A stretch of DNA of 64,000 bases, from assembly GCA_015179045.1 (NCBI GenBank), contig WHUZ01000043.1, positions 372,001 to 436,000 on the forward strand, in the 5' to 3' direction. This document shows, piece after piece, positions 33,745-47,177 of this stretch. The stretch comes from Kalaharituber pfeilii (taxonomy: Eukaryota; Ascomycota; Pezizomycetes; Pezizales; Pezizaceae). The notes under the pieces are model-generated. The model was not told the DNA's origin. It was given only the letters and a program-made list of their open reading frames with translations, and did not search any database. The position numbers were made by a program, and so were the translations under genes. Position 1 is the first letter of the stretch. Every line of letters starts with the position of its first letter.

Positions 33745-35383
33745 TATATCAAAACTGCTGTACATCTAGCTTGGGAAAGAGGATGCGGCAATGGTTACTT
33801 GGCGGAGATACAATTAAGTCTACTTAACATACTTCTTTCTGTCTATTGATGCATCCATACATTGGAGTTGCGTACTTGAAAATTTGTTTTGCTTACGATT
33901 AATCGAAACATCAAATAAATAGGAGGTAAGTTAGCAGATGCTGTAGATGTATCGATGCAGGAGCAACGTTAAACACAACGCCCCAACCCCCAATCACGCT
34001 CTGCAAGGTCGGCTTTCTGTATGCAATTACCTACCTCAGACTGCACAAGAATTCGAGTCAAACCCCAACTTGCCATTCCTCCTTCGGAAGCCTCCCCAAC
34101 CAAACAAAGAAAAGGTTCAAATGTAAAAGTAAATAAAAACATGTGATGTGTCTCGGTTCATCGAACCTTGCCAATGCTTAGGAGCAGCCCCTATTGGCCA
34201 GCTCCCTGTCTCACACTAGCAATAAAACGAAACAAAGAAATGCAACAATCCAAAGTCAAGCCAATATAATTTCAAAAGTGGGATGTACACAAACGCTCTC
34301 AGCTCGTTCAGACGCAATCTACAAAATTACGTATCGTATCCAGCATTCAGCAAGTTATATAACCTTATCAAACCTAACGTTCTATAAAGCAGATATGGTC
34401 TTTTTTTGTCCTCGGTTCCACCCAATTCCATTCCGGTTCTCCAAGTGAGTTCAGTCCTAGCTCTAACTCACTCAACTTGCACGCCTTCATCACCATACTA
34501 CCACTATGAACAAAACAGAAGTAACCACCAAAAGTGGAAAAAAAAAAAAAAAAAGAAAGAAAGAAAGAAAGGTATAATTCAGAAGCGCCAAGAAAAACCA
34601 AACACATCCAATGTTAAGCAAAGAAAAAAAAGGTAATGAGACAGAAGAGGGTAAGAAAAGAAGGTAAAAATTGCAGGTAAACCAAGTTTTCCCATTTGGC
34701 AAGAAACATCGCATCCCCATTCGTCCCTTCACAAGGGAAAAAAGGTGAGAAACAAAGGAGAAAACATGAACTAGTATAAAGTTGGAAAGAGATTTAAGGA
34801 GAGTAAAGAAGTGTATACACATAAGTAACCTGAGGCTCCAACTGATTAGACAGTTAGACGGTATATCAGTAGGTATATATACATGTCAAGATTGACAGGA
34901 TCATGCGAATTGTGCATGACTGGAGTAAAGTTTATACCGAGTACCTTGCACCTCCGGGTAGCAGAGAATCTCAACTACCGATAGCTATAGCAGTGCATAG
35001 ATTAGCTATCAGGCACAGCTCACAAGGAAGTTCTCGGAACCCGCAGTTAAAGAAAGATAGTGTATCTCCCTCTCATCAGTTCGGCGAGTGACTCCAATTT
35101 CGAGAGTAAGAAATGAAACAACTGTACCTAGATAACACCAGGTATCCAGAGCAATTGTGGTACCAGCAAATAAAAACATCGACACTGGAAAACCGTGGTA
35201 TGTAAAAAGAAAGTAAAGTGAGATATGACATCAAGGGAAAAAAAAAAAAAAAAAGTAAAAGATAGAGCCATCACTTAATATCAGTCGCCCCAAAAGGAAA
35301 AAAGAACCTATAAAAAAGCAAAAGAAAAAAAGAAAGAAAAAAAAGGATCCTTTAGCCCTTATCCTCACGCTTAAATACATCCA

Positions 35384-36894
35384 TTACCTTCGGCCTACAG
35401 CATTGGCATCATCGAATGGACTTCTTCCTCTGGTGCTAGTGCTGCTTGCTGAATCTGGGCCAGACCGCCAATCCTCTCTACTCGAGCTACTACTACTAGC
35501 TTTTCCCTTTCCCTTCACTGTTACTGAGACTCTTTTAACTTTGCTTCCTGTTGAAGTCATGATTGGAGGTAAGCCTGTGCCAGCCGGTAAGGGTATATCA
35601 GAGAATGAAGCAGTGTCCGAGAATGGGGAATCCTCAAGATCCGCTTCGCTTGTTAGCGACGAATCCATCGTCCTCCTTCTGTGCTTAGGCTCATTTTCAT
35701 CATCCGAAGAGTCCTCCTCCCAGGCTGATGATTCAACAATTACTGCTTCGGCTGTCACAGTTCTGCCGGGGATAGGTCGTAGTGGAACAGATAGTCGCTT
35801 ATTTACCTCTTTAACCTTATTTCCACTTGAGTCCGCACCTTGATTTTTCTCATTCATCTTATTGAGGAACGTAGATCCGACAGAAAATGCTGGACTGACA
35901 GGAACCCCATCTTTCTTCTCATCATACTGGCTAAAATCAGAGTTCGGCACAGGCGGCATTGATCCAAGCTGCGGCGTTGATGCAGTAGAAGCTGTCCCTT
36001 TGACTGTGACGACAGCAGCTTTCCCAGCGCGTACAACGTTTGCTGCAACTGGCGAAACAATGGCATTATTTCTATAGATAGTTGTCGCCACCGATGCACG
36101 GGGGTCGTGATCTCCAGTGGTGATGAACGAAGCTCGAAGAATATCGTCCGCTGAGAAGAAAGTGCCTTGATCGGGTGATTGAGGATAACGAATTTCCGGA
36201 GTTCCATTCCCTGGGAGAGGTGGTACAGGTGGAATAAATTGGCCTGGAGTGGATGGAGCAGATCGATTCATGACTCCTGGTAAATAACCAATTTGAATGA
36301 CATTTGAAGCACGAGTGGTAGTGGAGGATATTGAAGTGACAGTGTGTGTCGAAGCCTGCAGCAGCGTAAGCATTCAGAAAATGTAACACATCAGAACCAC
36401 TCTGCATTCCTACCCTGGCAGCCCGAGAAGCCCCAAAGGCGGCTTCTTTTTCTGCAGCAGCTTCCCGCTCCTGTCGTTTCTTTTTCATATTTCGCCATAA
36501 AAAGAACCCAATTAACCCAAGGACGACGAAACCACCAATAACTCCACCCGCAATCGGTCCTGCAGCACCTCCTTTCGAGCCTCCATCACTTTCCGGTTTT
36601 TCAGTCCCAACCGTTACACCGATATCGATACATCTCGCTACTGAGCATTGTTCGCAAGTCTGTGTAGTAATACTACAAATTTGTCCACTCGGGCAAATTG
36701 GGCAGACCTGCTCTATGTTATCATCGCATTTGACACAATCGGCTCGCCGAAATATTGCTGATCCATATACTGTATACCATTGTCAGCTTCTAAAGAGTTC
36801 ATTACTCACAATAGCCCTTACCTGGTGTCAAAGTTGCCGAGGCTGTTGCGAATACCAAGCCAAATGCAATTGTACCAGAGCAGACTTGAATCAT
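35384..36894 (-). CDS. OPY2: Opy2-type membrane anchor of the HOG/MAPK pathway
   Basis: Three exons (36822-36894, 36414-36769, 35384-36355) encode 466 residues. Opy2 is a single-pass plasma-membrane protein that recruits the adaptor Ste50 for Ste11-dependent osmotic and mating signalling. The first 24 residues are a hydrophobic signal segment. Eight cysteines lie at residues 36, 39, 47, 50, 56, 63, 66 and 71, in the CxxC...CPxCPSGQxC...CxxC order of the Opy2 N-terminal domain. A glycine-rich transmembrane helix follows (about 97-116, GPIAGGVIGGFVVLGLIGFF), then a basic stop-transfer NMKKKRQER. The cytoplasmic 340 residues are Ser/Thr/Pro-rich, with an IRYPQSPD-type segment, an acidic EEDSSDDENE patch and a basic Ser-rich tail. 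The G12/C12 tract lies about 530 bp upstream. Confidence 0.92.
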
Positions 36895-37399
36895 CGCCGC
36901 TTGAAATCAATTTATTACCATACAGACAGTGACGCTTAAAGCCTGTCGCAAATGACCGTAATCTGATGAAATTCCGTCGAAACAATTGAAGGAATGTATG
37001 TCCGGCCGGCGGCGGAATGTGGTGGGGGAAAAAAAAAAAAGATCGACTGAATAACCGGCAATGACGAGAAAACGAATGTAAGAAATGGACTGGAGACGGC
37101 TCGAGGGAGCGACCGGGCAATGTTCTGAGGTTGGCAAGAGGGTTCGAATTGCAAGTGGACTGCTGTGTTTGATTATCAGGTGTTTTGAGTTGTCTGAGAA
37201 TCCCTCGCTGCTCCTTCTGCTCCCGCACCCATATGCAGATATACCCCTTCGTTAGAGTGGAAGCAAGAACTTGCGTTTGTTCCGTTGCACCGTTGTAGGT
37301 TCCGATCCTCGCAGCAGTGTGATGTGCCCAGTTGACAGGTTATGCACGGAAGGATTGTCGAAAGGAGGAAGATGGAGAAGAAGGAACGACAGCAGAAGT

Positions 37400-37520
37400 C
37401 AAAAGACGATGATGGTGCCTGGGGGGGGGGGGATAAGGCAGGAGCGACGCCGGACGGGGGGGGCAGGGAAGGAGGGAAGGAGGGGGGAGGGGAAGGGCGG
37501 AGTGCCAGGGACAAGGACAA
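37400..37520 (-). promoter_or_regulatory. C-tract promoter island of OPY2
   Basis: A 12-base G run (37421-37432) and GGGGGG/GGAGGGAAGG blocks follow closely. They are C-rich on the OPY2 coding strand and lie about 530 bp upstream of its start. The regulatory role is inferred. Confidence 0.35.
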
Positions 37521-39558
37521 GGTGGATGCCCGTGTATGGGAGCTGTATATGCATTTTGGAGCGGTGCACCGCAGTGGTGAGGGAGGGCCGCTTAGCAAGA
37601 TGAGACGGCCCTCATTTGCAGGGAAACGCCCTCCATTTCACCACGGCTGTGAGCAGCTTGGCCGCAGCTCCTGTGTTTCTCATCTCCATTGAGCGCTTTT
37701 CTTGCTGGCGGCAATCACGACCATATGGCCGCCGCTGCACAGGTAAGCAAGCAGTAATTACTTACCTTACAGGCCGACTGCTGCCGCGATGTTGCAGCGG
37801 CTTTGACGACTGCAGCGGACTCTGGCACTCCCATTCGCGATGGCGGTAAGGGCTTTCATTTGGGCCCGTAAGCCACCCAGCACAGAAGTGGGATTAAGAG
37901 GGACCACGCCGATGCCGGCGTGGCCAATCACCGCCCGCGCGCCCCTGCCCAGGACAGGCCCAGGGCAATAGACGGAAGTGTGGATGACATCGAGAAGGCT
38001 GTGTAGATTATCAGCTCTGCTTGAAAATTGCTCCACACGCCACGCCCTGCAAATGTGAGCACAAGGAAATTTGGATGTTCATGCAAAAATAGATGGGGTA
38101 CTGGTACACCGGGGGCCTCACTACCCGGTCTGGCTTGACAGCCGAGCGTGCTAGTGTTAGCCGTAGCGTAGCCACGAGACACGCAATATAGAGCGTCCTA
38201 CTTGGGCGACTTTTCTTCGATCACCAACTTTTCATGTTTAAATTCCTCTGATACGACATGTGGCGCAGAAAAATATTATTAACGCTCGAGGCTGGATTAT
38301 GTTCTTATGCTTCTCCTACCAATCTCGCTCCCCTTAAATCTACTTACTTATGTAGTCTCATGCCAAATACCAGAGCAATGAAGCATCAGTAAATAGGCGT
38401 GGGTGCTAGTCTACGTATTATTGTGGTTGTGTCTTCAATGTATTTGCGCATGCCTCTCTCATTGCAAACAAAGAAGTCATGGGGTTTTCTTAGTCTGGGC
38501 CATCTAGCCACGCGTGCTTCACACAACTAGAAGTGATCTGTCTCAGAATCTTGGTAACCAGCAACACTACAACTCTAATCGCAACAAATTTGTTCGCAAA
38601 ATAGCAGACTACGGCTAGTCTCGTAACCATACTAAAGCCAGTCTTGGACTATAGCCAGTCTCGAACCAACTGCAGCTCATCCGTTCGATTTTCCTGCGAT
38701 GTCTTGCGCGATCTTACAGAGGGCTAGGAAAAATGAGAAACAATATAAAAAATATACTAAAAATATAAAAGTAAGATTAAGAAAATATAACAGTGAAATC
38801 TAGAGTTTGTGCACGAGAAACACCGCGAAATGAATCATTTGATCACAGCGAGATAACAGAGACCACCTCCACTACCCCAGATTAAGTACCTTCGTTCCTC
38901 CCCGCCTAAGTCTTTCTTGACATTGCTGTGTCAGTAATACAACAATCCGCCATTGCTTATTAGTATTGCATTGCATCTTTTTTAAATACATTTCCGCAAC
39001 ATTCAATAGTGCAGTAACGTATCGTAATTCTAGACTATAATACCTTTATGCTACCTCTGGCAATATATCGTAAAATAGGTGTACTATTTTAAGCGTAAGC
39101 TCTAGCTACAATCTGGGAAATTCTCATTTGTACTGTACGTTGGAACATCCTAGGCACAATTTCATAGCTTCTGACGTTGAGCTAAACACGCTCACCTAAG
39201 CGGATATCAGCTAGTAGTAGTTTAGCATCACGAATTGGCAACAAAAAAGACAGCAATCTAGAGTGTTTCGATACACCGTGTAAATTGCTCGATCGTGCGC
39301 ACGCCTTGTGTTACATATATGGGTTTTCAAACATTGATATGATTGTATTACTGTAACAGGTCAAAAGCCTTCATGATATTCTTTATTATCGTAAACTCAA
39401 TAAATCTACATCAAAAAAAAAAATCAAAACAAACAAAAGTATGCTACTATTACATGATACAACGTGGAGAAAAATTTATTATACCAGCATTTTTAACAAA
39501 GCATTCAAAAAGGAACGCAAAACAAATAAAAAACTTAACCAAACTGCGACTTTCAGAA

Positions 39559-39595
39559 AAAAAAAAAAAAAAAAAAAAAAAAAGAAAAAAAAAGA
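39559..39595. repeat. Poly-A tract
   Basis: A run of about two dozen A residues is followed by a G-interrupted A run. It may be the tail of an old retroposed copy, but no coding trace is visible next to it. Confidence 0.6.
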
Positions 39596-40910
39596 AATTT
39601 ATCCAAAGTGCCTTGCATGAGCAACTTTTGCATACAATTTCTCATCATAAATGGTGACAGATTATCTGGGCCCATTTCGAATAATTCACATCCTGTCAGA
39701 GTGAATTAATCATCGAAATTGGCTGATACAAATTGCTGGCACTTTTGAACTGGAGCTCTAAGTTCTAATGTGATATATGATTATTTGGTTACTGCTGTTT
39801 CCCTAGACTGTTCATAGCAGTATTAAGCGTCTCCATGTTCTTTTGTAGGCTCATAGTGTGTAACTGATGACTATGATTTATATACGGGGATAATTGTATT
39901 TTCAGCTCGAGATGTTGGTTATTGAGGTTCTGCTTTAGGAGAGGCATCAAAGTAAAGCAGTAGACACTCTAATAGATTCGACACTGACTTGTGCTACGTA
40001 CTTGTATCTAGTAGTGCAATCAGATCAATAAGAGAAAACTGAGTCGGGGCCCTCCGGGAATTATCATCAAAATTTACCTCTGACATGGCACTGGATGGCA
40101 CTGTCCATGATCAGAAACTGTCACGAATTAGCTGCTGGTTGTTCTAACGAGAAAAGGTTATGGGAGCTGCAACTGGAATGGTTGAAATTGATTACAAGCG
40201 TGAAACACGGATAGGGAGTTGTAAGTGAAACCTTCAAGGGATGCCAAGGGGCATGCAGCTGTACGAAAGTGGCTCACGTCTTGGCTATGTAGAATACTAC
40301 AGACGATTGGGCCAGTGGAGCAGGGTTCCATTAATAGCACGAGCGGTCTTTTGGAAAGCTCAAGCTTTTGGGGGTCCGCCGCCCGGCTGCTGGGGGACTG
40401 AACTTGCCCGCTTTAGGCCTGCCAAAGGATGTGGTTAGGGTAGAGGTGCCCTCAAGGAGAAAATTAAGTGGAAAACTACACGAGCCTCAGCAGGAGATAG
40501 TGTCCGTGAGTCCCGAGCTCAATAATATGTATCTCCTTTAAGACGCAGCTTAGGCAAGGGGGAAAGGGGAATGTCAACGGTACTGCTGCACAAGAAGATC
40601 GATATGAGGGACCAGCGGCGCTCTTGGCATCTTGATTTCTCGGTGAAGAGGGGTTGCGGCTGGCAACAGCACGAGTAGCGGCCAGCGAATCGCTTGCAGG
40701 CATGGGTGCCAGTTTGGCTGCCTGCCTTGGGGAAGGTCCATCTGACTTGTGTAGACCGCTCTGGCTGTGCACATCCTGGCGTTGCAGCGTTGGAGGAAGT
40801 GAGGGTGTATGTCCGCTGCATAAGTGACTTGCGGGCGTGGTGGTGGAGGGCCAGCTACACCACAGTATGTGCTCGGTCGTGCAGCAATGCAACCAGCAAG
40901 CAGCCCAGAC

Positions 40911-40945
40911 TCTCCCACTCTCCCACTCTCCCACTCTCCCACTCT
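40911..40945. repeat. CTCCCACT tandem repeat
   Basis: Four copies of the 8-bp unit CTCCCACT lie about 340 bp upstream of the chitin synthase start. Each copy is C/T-rich on the coding strand. Confidence 0.85.
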
Positions 40946-41032
40946 AAGTCCGAAGTAGGCCCACCATACAAGGAAAAAAAAAAGAGGCCCTGCCCGTTGG
41001 CTAAGCCCTGCCAGCTTCCGTCGCTCTCCTTT

Positions 41033-41040
41033 CCCCCCCC
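41033..41040 (+). promoter_or_regulatory. C8 tract upstream of chitin synthase
   Basis: Eight C residues on the coding strand lie about 240 bp before the chitin synthase ATG, inside a CT-rich leader. It is listed because the same orientation is seen at four other genes. Confidence 0.3.
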
Positions 41041-41276
41041 TACCTTCATCTTAAAGCCATTCACCTCGCCAGACTACACTTTCAGTGGTCGTTCCGCCCT
41101 TCATAACCTTTTTCTTTTCCCCCCACTTCTCCTGTCTCTGCTCTTGCACAGCCCAAGTATACATACCCTCCCTTCTCACCCTGTTCGTTCAGGTGCAAGC
41201 ACCCAAGAATTCAGAGGAGACTCGGGGCACAGAAACAGAACACTGATTCGAACAGAGCCCATCGACTGCAACCACA

Positions 41277-44200
41277 ATGTCGTATCAAGGTGGTAATCCC
41301 CATCAGGAGGGGCATGATCTCCAACAATACTCCCCTTCAACATATCATATGCCCCCCCCTCAAGACTATGAGCCGGATGAGGAACAAAAAATGGCGCTTC
41401 TCAACCAGCAGCAGAGGGCTTCACCATTCGAGGGCCCCTTCGACGGTGGGCAACGACCTGAGCCCACAGGATATACGCTGGAAGAGCAATACGCCCCATC
41501 CACATCAGCTCCTTCATATTCGGAGAGTCCAGGATACGACCAACCTCGCGTTCCAAGCCCATATAACAGATCAGAGACGTCTTCCACTGAGGCATGGCGC
41601 CAGAGACAAGCTCCAACCGGGCTTCGAAGATATGCCACAAGAAAGATCAAGCTCACGGCTGGACAAGCACTTTCAATTGACCATCCAGTCCCATCCGCTA
41701 TCCAAAATGCAATTCAGGCAAAGTATCGCGAAGCCGATGTTGAAGGCGGTAGCGAGGAATTCACTCACATGAGATGTAATCCCCCCCCAATTAAAGAAAA
41801 AAACCTAATACACTCTTAGTGCAGCAAACTAAATGCTTCGTATGTAGACACTGCTGCTACCTGCGACCCTGACGACTTCACTTTGAAGAATGGCTATAAT
41901 CTCAGACAGTCCATGTATAACAGGCACACGGAACTGCTAATTGCTATCACATACTACAATGAAGATAAAATGCTTACAGCTCGTACAATGCATGGTGTGA
42001 TGCAGAACATCCGTGACATTGTGAATCTCAAAAAATCAGAATTCTGGAATAAGGGTGGACCGGCTTGGCAGAAAATTGTGGTTTGCTTGGTTTTCGACGG
42101 AATTGATCCGTGTGATAAAGACACGTTGGACGTTCTCGCCACTATTGGCATCTTCCAAGATGGTGTGATGAAGAAGGACGTTGATGGGGTTGAAACTACT
42201 GCCCATATTGTTAGTCAAATCAATCCATATGTTCCTTACTGCATTGCTAATACTCCTCACAGTTTGAGTACACAACACAGCTCTCAGTTACAGCGTCGCA
42301 GCAACTTGTGCGGCCCCGTGATGATGATCCAGGATGTCTCCCTCCTGTCCAAATGATTTTCTGCCTCAAGCAGAAGAACTCAAAGAAAATCAACTCCCAT
42401 AGATGGCTTTTTAATGCTTTCGGTAGAATTTTGAACCCTGAGGTCTGTGTTCTTTTGGACGCTGGTACTAAACCAGGATCCAAGAGTATTCTCGCCCTTT
42501 GGGAAGCATTCTACAATGACAAAGACCTTGGTGGAGCTTGTGGTGAAATCCATGCGATGTTGGGTAAGGGAGGGCGCAATCTGTTAAACCCGCTTGTTGC
42601 AACTCAGAATTTCGAATACAAGATCTCGAATATCTTGGATAAACCGTTGGAGTCGGCCTTTGGATACGTCAGTGTGTTGGTGAGTAGTTCATATCCACAC
42701 TGTGTTCTACTGAAAGCCTAACTTTTCAGCCTGGTGCTTTCTCTGCATACCGATTCCGAGCTATCATGGGGCGACCTCTCGAACAATACTTCCATGGTGA
42801 CCACACCCTTTCTGCAAGACTTGGAAAGAAGGGTATTGAGGGCATGAACATATTCAAGAAGAACATGTTCTTGGCCGAAGACCGTATTCTTTGCTTTGAA
42901 CTCGTTGCTAAAGCCGGCTCCAAGTGGCATTTAACATATGTTAAAACCTCCAAAGCAGAGACGGATGTCCCTGAGGGCGCACCTGAGTTCATTTCACAGC
43001 GTCGTCGTTGGCTTAATGGTTCATTTGCTGCCAGTATCTACTCTCTCATGCATTTTGGCAGGATGTACTCCAGCAGTCACAATATTCTTCGCATGTTTTT
43101 CTTCCATATCCAACTTATCTACAATATTGCGTCGGTGGTCATGTCGTGGTTTGGTCTTGGTATGCTCACCGCACCGTGCATCTAGATTCTTGTACTAATT
43201 ATCTCATAGCGAATTTCTGGTTGACAACTGTGGTCATTTTGGACCTCGTCGGTGATCCGACTAGGCAGGCCGTGATAGAAGGTGCTGAAGCTTGGCCTTT
43301 CGGCGACCGTGGCTCAGAAATTGTCAACACGATCGTTAAACACGCGTACGTTGCTTTGCTTCTTTTGCAATTCATTCTGGCACTCGGAAACAGACCCAAA
43401 GGGTAAGTTGCTCAACTTTAACACGGAATCTTATTTCTTTCAGGATTATCTAGCTAAGATGGTTGTAGCTCCAAATACTCATATATTACGTCTTTCGTCA
43501 TCTTTGGACTCATTCAACTTTACATTATCGTGCTTTCCTTTTATTTGGTTTTTAGGGCTTTCAGCAAAGGGACAACAGATCTTCTGGATAAGCAAGGGAA
43601 CTTCAGTGCTAGTTCGTTTTTCTCTTCAAATACTGGTGTAAGATACATCTCCTGCAGTGAACTTCTATGATGCTAACAACGCTCAGTTAATTATTGTTGC
43701 TTTGGCGGCTACATTCGGTCTGTACTTTGTAGCCTCCATCATGTACCTTGACCCATGGCACATGATTCATAGCTTCCCCCAGTATCTGCTTACCGTCTCC
43801 TCTTACATCAACATTCTCAATGTCTACGCTTTCTGCAATTGGCATGACGTTTCCTGGGGTACCAAAGGTTCAGATAAGGTTGATGTCTTACCTTCTGCCG
43901 TAACCAAAGTGTCTGAAGACGGAAAGGCAAAGGTTATTGAAGAAGCAGACAAGCCGCAGGCTGATATTGACTCCGCTTTCGAGGTTACTGTGAAGCGGGC
44001 TCTCACCCCTTTCAAACCAGAGGTTGAGATTGAGAAGAAGACCCTTGATGACTCCTACAAGTCATTCAGAACTAGATTGATTACCATTTGGATCTTCTCC
44101 AATGGGCTGTTGGCTGTTACAATTTACTCCGATAGCTTTGACAGATTTACCCGCGGGGACAATGCGGAAATTCCGGCAGATGAGATCAATGTGGGTCAAA

Positions 44201-44379
44201 CTGAAGCTCGTACTGCTCAATATTTCCGCCTCTTGCTCTGGGTTACGTCTGCTCTCTCGTTCATTCGCTTCGCAGGATGTGTAAGTCTCCTACCCAAATT
44301 CACTTTTCCGTAACTTACACTTTTATAGGTTTGGTTCCTTGGCCGCGCTTCAATTCTCTGCTGCTTCGCACGGCGTTAA
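41277..44379 (+). CDS. Class III-type chitin synthase
   Basis: Eight exons (41277-41775, 41848-42209, 42263-42679, 42730-43159, 43210-43402, 43469-43637, 43687-44280, 44329-44379) encode 904 residues, the usual size of class III. The enzyme polymerises GlcNAc from UDP-GlcNAc at the plasma membrane. A disordered Pro/Gln/Tyr-rich N-terminus (about 150 residues) precedes the GT2 domain, which holds [39 protein letters not shown] (EDR near 476-478) and the product-binding QRRRW at 516-520. The C-terminal half has several membrane segments and the class III signatures [20 protein letters not shown] and ILCCFARR at the end. The intron at 43638-43686 has a TGCTAAC branch site; an alternative AG at 43657 would leave a 22-base intron and was rejected. 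Confidence 0.95.
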
Positions 44380-46311
44380 GTTGAACACAATATATACCAC
44401 TTTTGCGATACTAGGTAATATACCAACAATTGCTGTCAAGAGCAAGCCTTTAACTTGCCAAGAGGCACGATTACAAAAGCTCTCTTTCCACAAGTTCTCG
44501 TTTTTTCAGTTTACATAAATGGGGACTCGGTTGACCGAGTATTATATGTTTCCTTTAGCTGTTTCTGACTGGCTGTATTCTGTGTATTGTAATTTTTCCG
44601 TTCTTCCTTTACTTTTCCTTAAATTCTGTGCTCACAATCTACATTCTATCCGTGCGTTTTCAAAACTATGTAACGAGGAAAATGTCAATGACTTAGAATC
44701 AAAACACAAATAGATAAGCAGTCAGTAGACCAGTCTGATTCATAGATATCAGAACGCATATGCAATGATATAGACAAGCGTATTCAAACGTTGGGAGATA
44801 CTTTTTATGATACGTCAGATCTGGGCGATATAAGTCTAGGTTTGAGTACCCCAGTATATATTGATCATTATTTCGACCTATATTTGGCACCTTCTACTCA
44901 CGTAAATTTGGGCTGTTATACGTCAAGCCTGCCTCAAATCTATTGTTTCCACCGTCGCGGACGTTGAACAATAACTAACAAATTCACATCGCGATTCATG
45001 ATTTTGATATATCACTCTCTTTTCGTACTAATATGTGGCATTGTGCAGGTCACGGGCCGCAGGTCGCAGGGGTCAAGAAGTGCGCAGGGGTGATGTATCA
45101 TAGGTGAGCGGGCAAAGCGGCGTTGATCAGGTAGCTAAGGCTCTGGGCTCAAGCGTTGGGCGGGCCATATCTTGGGCTGAAGCGAACGTAGCTGGAAAGG
45201 CTAATACGCGCATGTACGACCCGTATCTCTCATTCTATTAACACTAGTATTCTATAAAAGGTCATATTTATAGAATTCAGCAAGTATGAATACTACTAGT
45301 AGAGCAGGATCGTTTTGCAGAATCTTTTTGCATTGTTGCCGCAGTAACAGTGACTGTTTGTGGCGCACTCACTTCTCAGAGTGAGGGCTGAAAGTTGAGG
45401 AACAATTTAACCTTACTCAGTTTCGATTTGGGCACTACAGTAGGTATTGCATACGAGCTATGTGCTTTTGGGAATAGCATGATATGCAACATTCGCTCCC
45501 ATGCGGTCGAATGTATCTACTAGTAGATACCTAAATATACGTCGAAACGCCTAAAACACTCTACTGATAGCTAAATGAAGGTCCTGATATCCACTATGAT
45601 ATTGCAGTCTTGTACTAGTATCTCCCTAATATTATTTTGAATTCAACTCCTCATTTATCTTACGAGCAGGAGCCGCAGGACCATTCCTTAATCCAGCGTA
45701 ACAGTTGCTACAGTGCCATTCTCGAAGGCGCATAAGTACTCGGTATCAAGGGTAAGTCTTCAGAAGCGCGAAAAGTTGCATACATTGTGACAGGGATCGT
45801 TGCTAGGGCAGTTCAGCTGTTTGTTATGTAAAATACAACACTTGTTATTTACAGGATTCCTACACGCTTCGCATAGTTACACGCTTCAATGTTTGTTTTC
45901 AATCAGCCAGCACAACTCATTTTTCCCAATCACAGTGTCGAATCACCCACTGAAGCCTCATACAATAGCGAAATGGAAACCCGAGCTCGGCACGCAAAAT
46001 TTCGGTATAAAATTCACAATTGAGAAACTACTCTAGTTGAGCACATCTGAATCATTAATGTACACAACAAATGCGCAAATGAAGTGAAAAAGCCTCAAGA
46101 GTGGGATAAAAGAATAAAAGAATGCCTCATATCATTAGTTAGAAGTGTGCAAGATTGGCTTCGCGTTTAGGCAGCCAGGTTGTAGTTATGCAAATTATGC
46201 AATGCTTGTTGACTTGAATGCAATTAAAAAAAATACGTGTGTCGTACTTTTGTGTGTAAATCCCATACAAAAGTTCTGAAGACTTTTCGACAAAAAGTCA
46301 TACCTAGCATA

Positions 46312-47094
46312 CAGTCTAACCTTGCTATACCGGACGAGTAAAAATCCAGCACTTTTCATCCGGTATAGCAAGGTTCCGGTATAGAATAAAATGCTTGGCA
46401 GCTGTAAAAGGGGGATGGCAAAAATTTATATAGAAATTACTAGAGTAGGAAATAAACAAGTGTAGCAAACATTAACTAAATCCAAGTCTATTCGATATTC
46501 ATTGCTCTCACCATCTAGAAAAGTGTCAAGTCTTAAAAGTTCTTGGGGAGTATCAAATACACAAGCATCGACTATAGCCAGAATATGCAACTCTGACTGT
46601 TTCTCTAAAAGCCTATCAATTCACACAAAAAAAGCTTCAAACTCTACAAGCATAGCTCCAGTCTTCCACCAGCAGCAGCGACAGCAGTAGTAGCAGCAAT
46701 GGTGACATCGGTGGCGGCAGCAGAGGTAGCAGCAGTGGTGGCAGCAGCATTAGCAGCAGTGGTGGCAGTAGCGATAGCAGCAGCGGTGACACCAGTTTTA
46801 TCGATGGCAGCAGTAATGGTGGTAGCAGTGACAGCAACAGAGTGGTAAACAACCAGACTAAGTGGTAAAGTGGGGTAGTCTAAGATGTATTAGTATTAGC
46901 GTGTCCGGTATAGCAAATATTATTTGTATGGAGACAGGGGGGTAGTTGTCGGGGGGTTTCTGTCCGGTCCGGTATTGTTAGGGCGTCCGGTATAGCAAGG
47001 GCAATTTGTATGGGAAATGGATGTCCGAATCAGAGGCCATCCGGTATAGCAAGGTTTCCGGTATAGCGAGGTCCGGTATAGCAAGGTTAGACTG
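46312..47094. mobile_element. 783-bp TA-flanked inverted-repeat element with CCGGTATAGCAAGG arrays
   Basis: The ends CAGTCTAACCTTGCTATACC (left) and its reverse complement (right) are flanked by TA at 46310-46311 and 47095-47096. The motif CCGGTATAGCAAGG or a close variant occurs at least eight times, grouped at 46322-46385 and 46902-47094. The interior holds an AGC-rich microsatellite and a minus-strand open stretch that includes HILAIVDACVFDTPQELLRL, perhaps captured coding sequence. The end type again recalls pogo/Tc1-mariner elements. Confidence 0.8.
46664..46850. repeat. AGC/GGTGGC-rich microsatellite
   Basis: An imperfect triplet repeat of AGC, GGT and GGC, about 190 bp long, lies inside the element at 46312-47094. 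Read in one frame it would give a Ser/Gly tract. Confidence 0.8.
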
Positions 47095-47177
47095 TACTTC
47101 ACTTTTGACACCCCTGTCCGGTGGCGCACATTAATGCATGCATAGCGCTTCTGAGTATTTTCCCCTACCCCCGAGTA

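Larger units (their letters stand above)
26405..35383. other. Long gene desert between SSD1 and OPY2
   Basis: The stretch 26405-27370 is the SSD1 leader/promoter; 27370-28090 is a GC-rich island with purine/pyrimidine skew. From 28100 to 35383 I find no gene. There are two TA-inserted elements (30222-30845 and 33580-33744), a CCCCCA tandem run at 33483, and A-rich sequence at 34540-35350 downstream of OPY2. Confidence 0.55.
36895..41276. other. Divergent intergenic region between OPY2 and chitin synthase
   Basis: From 37340 to 37950 it is GC-rich with a G12 run. The stretch 38200-40100 is AT-rich and includes a long A tract at 39559-39595. From 40500 to 41276 is GC-richer promoter and leader of the chitin synthase gene. 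Frames on both strands in the GC-rich parts show no recognisable protein. Confidence 0.55.

Noticed and set aside
43636..43657. 22-base intron in the chitin synthase gene using the AG at 43657
   Set aside because: It is too short for a fungal intron; the next AG (43686), after a TGCTAAC branch site, gives a 49-base intron and the conserved [14 protein letters not shown] continuation.
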